Assembly: GCA_002205965.3 (NCBI GenBank) | Contig: NADL03000024.1 | Coordinates: forward strand, 62,001-126,000 | Source: Kappaphycus alvarezii | Taxonomy: Eukaryota > Rhodophyta > Florideophyceae > Gigartinales > Solieriaceae | DNA: 64,000 nucleotides | Reading direction: 5' to 3' | In this document: positions 55,342-64,000 of the stretch, in pieces | Layout of the letters: every line of letters starts with the position of its first letter | How positions within the stretch are numbered: position 1 is the stretch's first letter | The notes under the pieces: model-generated | What the model was told of the DNA's origin: nothing | The model's database searches: none | What the model saw: the letters and a program-made list of their open reading frames with translations, nothing else | Translations under genes and position numbers: made by a program

Positions 55342-56758
55342 CATCTTCATGCAGACGTGGCCATTGTTGGGGCTGGTCTTGCAGGCCTCAGTGCCGCTGT
55401 CCGCCTCCAAGCTCTCGGCGTTCAACCACTCATCTTGGAGGCGCAGTCTCAACCCGGAGGCCGTGTTTCTACACTGCAGTTGTCAACGTCTGAGACAGTG
55501 GAACTAGGCGCGACTTGGTTTCATGGCAACGAGGGCAATGCAGCCTTTGATATCGCCCTCGAGGCAAAGATGCTCAACAAGCCACACAGGCAGGTTGATG
55601 AGGAAATCTCATACACTAAGCTTGTCCTTTCTAACGATGGGAAGATAGTGAGGAACGGCTCAGTTCGCGCCTTGTCCTCGGATCAGATGATACCAGTCGC
55701 GAATTCATATGCAGATGCAATTGCGCAACTGGACAACAACCGTCGCTTGGATGTGCCTGATCGCAGTGTACAAGACTATCTCAAAGAAAAAGTTGCGTGG
55801 GACCGAATGACAACCACACAGAAATCAATTTTTCGTTGCTGTGAACTACTAGAGGCCGCTGTCAACGGCTGTAACGGGAACAGCGGAACTATCCTGCATG
55901 CGCTGGAATGATTACGTTACGCTGAGCGGCGACAACGTTGAGCCTCCACAGGGGGCATGACTTCTATTGTCAACACTCTGTTAAGCAAACTTAATCGCGA
56001 TTGCTTGTTGCTCAACACTGAGGTTGAGTCCATCATTTGGAACGGCGAAGGCGACGAATATAAACCGATTATCAGATTGAGAAATGGCGGTACCGTCGTG
56101 TCAAAATGTGTCATTTGGACACCAAGTCTAAATGTCACCAAGAGGGCGCACAAAATGGGCTTTTTCAACCTGGACTGCCGACGGAAAAGGTTAAGGCATT
56201 AAGGGAAGAGGACAAGGGATTGTTGAAAAGGCCATCGCAGTGCTTGAGAACGACTTGGAGAATGCAATGACTAATTGCGCAATGCCGATCATATGGGATG
56301 ATGGGCCCTCCAGTAGTAAGCAAGAACAAGCTGCGCATTGGAGTCGGGGGATATATGCGTTAACATACGACAACAGGAAGCAAACAGTGTCATTTTGGCC
56401 TTCTGGAGAATTTGCAGAGAAATTGTGCCTCTTGAGTGAGCATGAAGCACGGGAACAGGTAGAACAAGTCTTGGGGAGATTGTACGAGCAAAATGTAAGA
56501 ATAAGAAAACTGTTTCTGACAAATTGGGGCGGTAATGCATTTGTTCGAGGGAGTTATTCCTTTCCAGTGGTTGGCTGCGACGCGAATGCAATGCATATAA
56601 TTGCATCCCCTTTACCTAGTGCACAGAGGCCCTTGCTTTGCTTCGCAGGTGAGGCGACACATGCAAAATATTACTCAACCATGCATGGCGCCATCGAGAC
56701 AGGGTACAGAGAGGCAGAAAGATGTGCTTCCTTTCTGGCAGCTTCAATGAAGATCTAG
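55342..56758 (+). pseudogene. Polyamine oxidase-like flavin amine oxidase
   Basis: Such enzymes oxidise spermine/spermidine or acetyl-polyamines with FAD. The N-terminal dinucleotide fold VAIVGAGLAGLSAAVRLQAL, then GGRV and VELGATWFHGNEGN, are typical of the PAO/SMO group. The frame breaks at about 55.90-55.96 kb (YVTLSGDNVEPP in one frame, MTSIVNTLLSKL in the next). It breaks again at 56.15-56.22 kb, before GIVEKAIAVLEND. The C-terminal FAD-binding part LCFAGEATHAKYYSTMHGAI and ETGYREAERC are intact to the stop at 56,758. A stop lies upstream of the Rossmann motif, so no clean start exists. The breaks are too small for introns, so this is a pseudogene, the only clear metabolic one in the window. 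Confidence 0.85.
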
Positions 56759-56954
56759 AGAGGGTAGGTGCTTGGAAGTCACTTGCGATTCTGAGTCCTT
56801 TGTTGCCTGTCCGTGGTTCTCCAGCTTGTTATCATTAGCTCAAAATGGTGTAAATTGTCTGGATGTACAGTATGTACAGTATTTGTCTTGGGAGGATTAC
56901 GATCATTTCTAAAGATTTGCAGACAACCAGCGTAAAATTGTAGTTCAATTTTTG

Positions 56955-57170
56955 AGTGCCATACTGTACTGTACAGTACTGTACATACTATAATGTTCGG
57001 TACAGTACTGCACTGTACTGTACAGTAGTCTGCAATTTGTACAGTACCGTAGTGCACCTCCTGCCAGACGCCCTGGGAGCGCAGTACAGTACAGAAGCTC
57101 GCGCTACAGTACGGTACTGTACAGTACAGTAGTTCAATTTACGGTACGGCCAAGTACAGTACGGTTACCG
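56955..57170. repeat. Dense TACAGTAC/GTACTGTAC array
   Basis: More than ten copies of TACAGTA or its complement within about 215 bases, many overlapping as GTACTGTACAGTAC. The spacing is irregular, unlike a simple satellite. Single copies occur across the whole window. Confidence 0.85.
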
Positions 57171-57699
57171 CAGGCGCTGCGCAACACTCGCAGAGCGCGA
57201 GAAAAATCGTCATTACGGCACTTATTGCGACCAAAACGATATACTCCTCTCCCCCGTCGGGATTGGTATCTATGGCGCCTCGGGCGACGACGGCAAGGGA
57301 TTTTTCCCCCGCCTTGCTTCTTTCGCTGCTTCCCGTCGCGGTTCCTCCCCTCAACAGGAGCTCCGCGACTCCGTGACCCGTTTTGCGTTTAGCGTCCAAG
57401 AAATGGAGGCGCGACAGGTTTCCACCCGTCGCCCCCATTCGTAGTTAATTTCTGAATACCCTCCGCACGCTTCTGTGCAACATTGTACAACTCAAGGATT
57501 TACAACCACTGGAGGACCACCCCGCCGCATTTCTGAAGATGGGGTTACCTGGGTTGCGTTAACACACACTGTATATGGGTGAAATTTGGGGTGTTATACT
57601 GTTTAGAGTATACGTGTACACCAGTCGTAGAACCGCGAAGGGGGCTTAACTGTACCAGACCCGATATAGGCGCAATAGGGGATATCGACGAAACACCGA

Positions 57700-58420
57700 T
57701 GGAACGAACTTTTTGACATTACTTTCGTCAATTGCCAATCTCCACTCTTGGAGGTTGGCACTCGGATGTATGCGCAGTGCTATGTGACGTGGCACGAACG
57801 CAGTCGTGAGGGCAATGGAGACGTACGGAAAGTTCCGGGGTTTTGATGTAAAGGAACGCTGCAGCAGCCTTCATGTCCACTGTGGCCTGCTAGGGCGGCC
57901 TGAGGGTGCACTTTTTGGAGCACAGCTCCATCCCCATTACTCTGTCGGCATACCCTATTGAGTCTATTTTGCTTGTCTGGAAAAGTAAAGGATAGATCGA
58001 ATATATCTCTGAGAGCAAGAACACCCAAACCTTGGGGTTTCGTCAACCTTTTGCACCCTCCTTCAGAAGAGTTTGCAACTTCAACACGCTGACCTCACTC
58101 ACTGCAACGAAAAACGCGATAGTGAATCCCCCAAGTCATTCCTCGCGAATTCTGCCTGAGGTAGACTTACTCCCGTCCCCTTCTCCACCCTCGGAGGTTT
58201 GCATTGCGGTGCCTACCCGCTGCTAAGCGATGTAGCACGGAATGTGGCGGGAAGGGCAATGGAGACATATGGAAAGGTGAAAAAGTTTCTCACTCATTGG
58301 CAAGCCGCAGCAGTATTAATGCCCAATACTGACTGCCCAATGGCTGGATTCCAGCCCGTTTTCTAGAAAGACATGGGCGCGCTGCTGGTGGTTTTCACGG
58401 TGTCAGGGAGGGGGAGCGAA
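57700..58420 (+). repeat. Dispersed repeat family D, two tandem copies
   Basis: Two diverged units (from about 57,735 and 58,170) share the block ending GGCAATGGAGACATATGGAAAGG. The second unit has a smooth reading frame (DVARNVAGRAMETYGKVKKF, then THWQAAAVLMPNTDCPMAGF). The part 57,855-58,035 recurs at 1,505-1,695. Not recognised; probably a decayed multi-copy element. Confidence 0.5.
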
Positions 58421-59218
58421 ACAGGACAGGTATAGTGACCGGGTACAAGAGTCCCCCAGGACGGGATACCATTGCAGTCCCGTATTTGACTAATGTAACA
58501 GAGCTAGCTCTTAAAACAGTCAGTTAGCTAGATTTGCCAGTATTCGTTCAAATCAACCTGTCCTCTCTCCGCCCCGATTGGGTAGTGAGGACTGGCATAT
58601 ATAGCCGTTTCAAGATAACGAGTATATAAAGATTTCTCTCTCTTCAGATATTTATAAAGTTGTAGATACAATAGAAGATAGCCACCAGGGGTAGCGGAGA
58701 ATGAGCGAAAAAGAATAAAGCCAACTAAAACTGTTCCCCTTACAGTACCAATACAGGCTAGAGCAAAAAATTCAACTAATGTACGAGTCTCTCTGTACTT
58801 TGTTTGAAACGGAGTGATCGCGTTTGATTCCCCCAAATAGTACCACCTATGAGTAAACAGTAATGTCTACCCGAAATACAGGAATGAATTTTACGTTTGT
58901 GAAAGCATGAGTTTAATCAAAAAAACTCAAAAACATTCCTTTCAACTTCCATTCTCAAATATTGGGGAGCAATTGGGGTACTTTACTGATTAGGGATGCA
59001 AAAGGCTATTTTATGAAGACCAGGGGACAGGTCTGTGTAGTGGAGAGTCTGGAAAAAAGTAATCTGGAAAAATTCCAAATACACCTGTTTCATTGGAAAC
59101 AAGACTTATTAAAATACTTGCGCCAGCCACCTAATCATTATTATAAATCATAAATAATATAAAATAATAAATTAAACAGGAATGAACCCTCTCCATCATA
59201 AGTTGCGTTCAATTGGGA

Positions 59219-60112
59219 TCACAGACAAAGAATGGCTGTGGGCAAATCTAACTGGTGGCGGAAACGGTATTGCAGTACTTTAAATTGCTTCATGCGACTA
59301 TTTACAGTCTCATCACTTGCCCTAATTCTAGAATAAACTAACTTCAATAATGATCCTTGTGGCCCAGAAATACAATTACTATCTGAATAGCGTTGATCAG
59401 TAATCACCTTTTCGTTGGCTAATAATTTTACTCTTAAACTATTTCTAAATATTAATATGTCTGGATATGATCCACATAGAAATGGCCTATTAATCCAAGC
59501 GATATATCCATTTGATATATTAAGACTTATCCCATATCTTAATCCTGTATGCCTAAATTTATGTGAAAAGTAAGGCGAATCAAATGGATCCGGCTCATTA
59601 ATGGGCATATCAGTACCATCGACAGATATTTAACAGTTTTCTACGCCAGGAATCATAAATCTCTTACTTAATGATATACATAAAAGGAAGTTAGCACAAT
59701 TTTTATAATTGATAATATATACCATAAATATGAACATCGTACCACAGAAATAGATGCAAGCGAATGAACAAAGCAACAAGTTCATTTTTGGAATGTTTTT
59801 CATCTGCATTACAGAATGATCTCCTCAGGTTCTCCGTAACATACGTTCTTAAAAATACAATACCCAAAGCAGATGTTTAGCTCTTCCACCACTTGGAATT
59901 CTGCTTTTATTAACTCCCACGCTTTATGACAGACCAGTGACAATACACCAAAGTGAATTTGAAAACGGCGACTTTGTGTAATGCTGCTTGTCGATGATGT
60001 ACCAAACATTTCTTCTCCAATAGTTGCAAACATGGCTGCACTTACGTTTGATGTAATAATTATTCTTTTGGCTATAGGAATATTGATAGAGTGCCAACTC
60101 TATTCCCTTCAA
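59219..60112 (-). pseudogene. DDE transposase remnant (Harbinger-like)
   Basis: A DNA transposase in pieces. The N-terminal part is at 59,809-60,033 (IGEEMFGTSSTSSITQSRRF). The catalytic part at 59,219-59,640 reads ISVDGTDMPINEPDPFDSPY (first Asp), YGISLNISNGYIAWINRPFL, CGSYPDILIFRNSL (second Asp), then DETVNSRMKQFKVLQYRFRH, where a Glu or Asn is expected near the start of the helix. A stop lies just before ISVDGTD. It differs from the two other DDE transposases in the window and lies in very AT-rich DNA. No terminal repeats were identified. Confidence 0.8.
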
Positions 60113-60119
60113 ATGTACT

Positions 60120-61640
60120 CGAAACTACGGAAAGATGTTAATTTTCAATAAAACTCCCGGTATGCCTTTACGTTGTTATCGTAAACATAGTACAATAATT
60201 TTATTGATTGGACGTCCTTTTACATAAGTTTATGGCATCAGTGATAAAAAAATCATTGGGAATACTCAGAACAAGTTTAATCTCTTACACAATCAAATTA
60301 AGTAAAAGGCCTACAAACAATTCAGTTTTCAGATTATTCAACCACTTTAATATTGTTTAATCCATCAAGCTAAAAACTTTTGTCCCACTGAAGGACTCCT
60401 ACAGTCAACATTTTAACTCAACGCAGCCTATTCGTACAAATTTTTAAAGGTTTCCGTGCAAAAAACATTAAGCACTTTAATAAAAAAATCACCGTTAACG
60501 TAGGTCACTTGAGTGAAACAAGCAAGATGAAAAGGCGGATATATCTTTACTGTTATTAAAGCGCCATAATACGTAATGTTACGTTCAGTTCAGTATGAGA
60601 AACATTACAAACTAATTACGAAACTTAACATGTCTCTAAACTTCTCCCTTTTACATTCAATAGTTAAAATATTAAAATTGTTATAAAATAAAGGTAATAG
60701 GTGAATTTTGCCATAAGACATCATACGAAGCTTTTCTCATGAAAAAATGCACAGTACATGAGATGATTCAGACAAGCCAAACAACCGTAAAGTTGCGTGC
60801 TAAATCAAAATTTACGAAACTCACCACAAACTCCTCCTTAAGTTTTGAAGCATTTTTAAAAAATGAAAGGAAATTCAGTTTACAGGCTTATGTTTACAGT
60901 AGTTAAAAAATTTTAATTGGGTGTTTTTGAATTTAAAAGGAGGCCAATAGTTATTTAATGTGACACTTTACGCGGATTATTACTTGTAATATTATGCGTG
61001 ACATAACGTGAAATATTTATGTATTCTGCAAGCATTAATTATGTTCAACAGTTATGAGAGGCTGGCAAAAACTTAGAATCAGGCATTGTGTAGCATAACA
61101 TAGTGTGCAAAGTTTTCAATCAAGTAGTATTTATTGCGATGTATAAAGTTGACGTAACGCTGAAATTTTAAATATGATGTGCCAATAAAAGTTTTCGCGA
61201 TGGTTCCTACTCTTGCTACATAATACGAAGACATGATTGATCAATTAGGTAGATAACATATAGTTTTAATAAAACTATGATTGTTCTTCGAACATTGTTT
61301 CAGAATACGATTACAGGAACACCGAACACCATTTAGTAATGCATTTAACGATGGGTACGCAGTTGAAATGTTTCAAATTTATGATGATGATTTCACCCCA
61401 GACCTAAAACTATGAGTAATTTCGAGCGTATACGTTTTAGCATAACTTGAAAATTTAAACTGTAACCTCCAAGTTTATCTTGTGTAACAAGCTCATACAA
61501 ACGTTGGCAAGGGTACAGATTTATCGTACAAAAGTAGTCTGCATAGCTTACGAGTATGTTTCGCTCTATGAGTTAAAAAAGTATTATATATGGATCTAAA
61601 GGGCCTATTCAACTGCTCAATATAGGTCGTCTTAAATAAA
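60120..61640. other. AT-rich DNA, no gene recognised
   Basis: About 1.5 kb with no open frame of note on either strand. Confidence 0.6.
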
Positions 61641-61794
61641 AGTGAGACAGCATCATGACAAATTTGCTGTTTTTAATATTAGCATGTTAAATACTTGTAA
61701 GCGAGTCTGCGTGCCGTATTATACCCTTTTACTCACAACATCAATTCCCCTCCTACTCTCCGCACACTATATCTCCAAAATTTCTCCCCGCCTC

Positions 61795-62649
61795 ACCAAG
61801 CAATCTCCGGCTGTTATGAAACTTCGGTCCCTGTTTGAACGAGGGAAAATTACCGGCTCTGAGACCGCTGCAGTCGTGAAAACAAATGGACCCTCTTCTC
61901 TCGCCATTCAAGCCAGCAGCCTGGCGCAGATTTTTTCGTGAAATGAAATCCGAAATTAGCATCACAAAAAGTACGTTCTTTAAATCTGTTTTGTTTTATT
62001 TTATTTGTGGCGCCATTCTAACTCTTTTTGCAGACAATATTCCAGTTAATTCTCAATTAGGGCAGTTAGGGGCAGCTGACACTGAAAGGGAAATGGAGGT
62101 GGAAAATGATGACTTCGGTAGAGTGGATGCCAGACTAGGTGGTGGAACAGAGTTTAATATTGTGGCATCTACTGAACACAGCGGTGATGCCGCGATGTAT
62201 TCCAGTTGGAATTTGAGACGTACTGGAATGAAACGCTTGACTGTGGCTATTTTACTTCATAATGGGGTTGGTCCGAATGACTACCAAATTCGCGTTGGGA
62301 CTGAAAGGGACACTATAAAGTTTACTTACATGTGGCTTTTAGCTATAACTGATAACCTCGCTCTACACTGTGTGTGGGGGGGCGGGCATCGGGTAGGAAA
62401 TAGTGAAGATTTTCACTCCCGGAGTATTGGTTTAGGTGTTTTTTGAAGACTATGCGGAAGAGCATTACAGAGAAGATTAAGTCAACCTTACCGTTTCGTT
62501 TATCGTTTAAGGTGTATGAGTGTATTGAAGACAGGAATTTTTTGAGTTGGCGGGATATTTATACCCGAGTAGTTTACTTTGATCTGCGTGCTATCGAAGA
62601 TCAGTCCTACGAAAATGGTTTGGGAAGCGAGGAGATTTTGGTGGGATAG
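61795..62649 (+). CDS. Unrecognised gene with likely 63-nt intron, frameshifted
   Basis: A readable start region is at about 61,815 (MKLRSLFERGKITGSETAAV). The frame then shifts to 61,886 (DPLLSPFKPAAWRRFFREMK) and runs to 62,446 (DYQIRVGTERDTIKFTYMWL). One extra T near 62,445 shifts it to the final frame, ending at 62,649 (FKVYECIEDRNFLSWRDIYT, DLRAIEDQSYENGLGSEEIL). A probable intron at 61,971-62,033 has donor GTACGT, branch-like CTAACT and acceptor TTTTTGCAG. Its 63 nt keep the frame whether or not it is spliced. No family recognised. Two frameshifts suggest a pseudogene, unless they are errors. Confidence 0.5.
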
Positions 62650-63245
62650 ATAATAGAGATATGGGCGGTCTTACAGCCAATAAAGATCTTAAATTTTTAT
62701 TCGCTTTACAGTAAATCAATTATTTTACGTTGTGGTCTTGTGTAAAAATATCCTGTATTTTATAGAAAAATACGGACCAGTGAGTCTTATCAAATTTATC
62801 CATTTCCAGCTTCCCCAGGCGCACAATATAATAGTACTGGCATATGGAAATCTAGGACACAAGTCATTGCTTTTGCCGAGTCAGATCAGTCGTGGTCCGT
62901 GATTGGCCACGAGCGCTTGTACAGTATGCACTGCACAACATGACCCCATTTGGGCCGATACGGCCCATACACTGTATTAGGCCTAATTAAACTAAGCACA
63001 GAAAATTTCCGTATTTTACTGGATTTGATGTACAGTAAACACTGCCACGCGACGGTGACCATTTATAAAGGATATTAAATCTGAATACAGTTTCCGTATG
63101 TAAGATACAGTGATCGCAGGAGATGTTGGTGTCATCTTCGTCACCAAGTTGAAAATGTCACCATCTGCAAAAGTCACCATGTCAACCACCAAAAATTTCC
63201 TTTTAACGATCTTAACTTGAACAATCTTCACGCTCTCCAGTACCC

Positions 63246-63620
63246 CGCCTGTAGCTCCTGTTTATCATAACGGAATTCGTTTGACGTGGTTGAACTCTCC
63301 TCGGTCCTTACCGAAGCCAGACATATTTTTTTTCACCGCCACTGGGCCGCAATTTCAAGCGCAAGATAATCAGCATCTTGCCAAAATTTCACTGTAAAAA
63401 CCTCCATCTTCGAGCACCCCATCCTCGAAAGACCGTGTAGAGACTCCTGAGATTACACTTTCTCTACACCCATTGGTTAGCGACGAGGCGGCGCCAACTA
63501 ATTAAGCGGATGACGACGTGGAGGTGGAGTCCTCGCATTATGTGAACAAATGTCCGTCGTGTGGATCAAAATGGACAAGATCGGTTAGGAGGAGGTTGGA
63601 ATGCGATAGAAAATTAAATT
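63246..63620 (+). other. Coding-like fragment, unknown
   Basis: A plus-strand frame reads smoothly apart from two stops: VAPVYHNGIRLTWLNSPRSL, then an acidic stretch ADDDVEVESSHY and a CPSCGSKWTRSVRRRLECD end with a CxxC pair. No start codon or domain. Confidence 0.25.
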
Positions 63621-63754
63621 AAACGTTGGAAAATTGACTGGAATAGTTTTGTAATATTGTAGGGGTCATAGGATGGAACGTTAAGTGGAAACACAAGCAC
63701 GGAAGCAATTTGGCAGGAGTACAGTGCATTTTATTATAGTTTGGAATCGTTGTG

Positions 63755-64000
63755 TACCAGCAGTGCTGAACGTCTCCTTTGGAGATATATTATTTTTATA
63801 GAAACGCCGGAGTTCGGGGCGTCAGTTTTGAGTAATTTTCACGAACGAACAACGAGAGGGGAAATAAATGGGGACCTCTGCGACTAAACATGGCTATAAC
63901 CAAAGTTTTCGCCGGCAAGGTTGCTGCAAAGGCGGAAGTTGGGAGTCAAAGTCAGAGCCAACACCTGTGCTGCTGTTTTTTATGGGGCCTTAGTGGCCAG
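63755..64000 (-). repeat. Gypsy G1-type leader and LTR, cut by window edge
   Basis: Matches 16,100-16,400 in order and orientation: CAGCAGTGCTGAA, hairpin CTCCTTTGGAG, TTTTTAT, CGCCGGAGTTCGGGGCG (primer-site region), then LTR words up to CTTAGTGGCCA. No gag was found to its left, so it may be a solo LTR with leader or a truncated element continuing beyond the window. Confidence 0.65.

Noticed and set aside
1..64000. CRISPR arrays, operons, bacterial promoters, rRNA
   Set aside because: No regular direct-repeat arrays with spacers and no prokaryotic gene organisation. Element types and TATA/AATAAA signals are eukaryotic.

Overview
The window is nuclear DNA from a eukaryote and is almost entirely a transposable-element landscape. 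No bacterial-style operons, ribosome-binding sites, rRNA or CRISPR are seen. Reading frames are short and broken, intergenic DNA is AT-rich, and the palindromic word GTACTGTAC/TACAGTAC recurs throughout. The only convincing intron is 63 nt. The element mix (Ty3/gypsy, Ty1/copia, PIF/Harbinger with a convergent Myb-like partner, and a piggyBac of the type known to me from marine algae) suggests a gene-poor, TE-rich region of an alga, most likely a florideophyte red alga. That assignment is inference; no host marker gene is present.

Layout. 1-5.6 kb: AT-rich, mostly featureless, with two dispersed-repeat copies. 5.6-7.2 kb: RT-RNase H remnant of a copia element (minus strand). 7.2-8.8 kb: a degraded plus-strand coding region of unknown function. 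8.9-16.2 kb: a long, decayed Ty3/gypsy element on the minus strand (gag, protease, RT, RNase H, integrase), with primer-binding/LTR-like sequence at 16.1-16.4 kb that recurs at the right edge of the window. 17.9-20.7 kb: a broken piggyBac element lying inside a repeat whose other copy is at 5.1-5.5 kb. 21-26 kb: mostly non-coding. 26.16-26.65 kb: the best candidate host gene, a small two-TM protein with a TATA box. 28.4-29.2 kb: two related coding fragments. 29.204-32.816 kb: a complete PIF/Harbinger element with matching termini and a TTA target duplication; its transposase is frameshifted but its Myb-like ORF is intact. 32.94-36.98 kb: a large inverted repeat made of two head-to-head gypsy 3' halves.

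37.124-44.343 kb: a complete Ty1/copia element on the minus strand with ~300 bp LTRs, GGTAC target duplication, polypurine tract, all pol domains, and an extra coding region in antisense between RNase H and the 3' LTR. 44.7-46.0 kb: a DDE transposase pseudogene. 46.0-46.8 kb: a Myb/DUF6818-like pseudogene. 47.0-50.0 kb: gag-protease of a second copy of the first gypsy family. 51.2-52.6 kb: gag-protease of another copia. 53.0-53.6 kb: an acidic-protein pseudogene with TATA box. 55.3-56.8 kb: a polyamine-oxidase-like pseudogene. 57-58.3 kb: palindromic TACAGTAC clusters and a dispersed repeat family. 59.2-60.1 kb: another DDE transposase remnant. 61.8-62.65 kb: an unrecognised gene with a likely intron.

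The genes do not form a pathway; they are mobile elements in various stages of decay. The most unusual pattern is the recurrence of degraded coding sequence in antisense at the 3' ends of LTR elements, clearest in the structurally complete copia at 37-44 kb. The second is a shared change in the protease active site of both copies of the main gypsy family.
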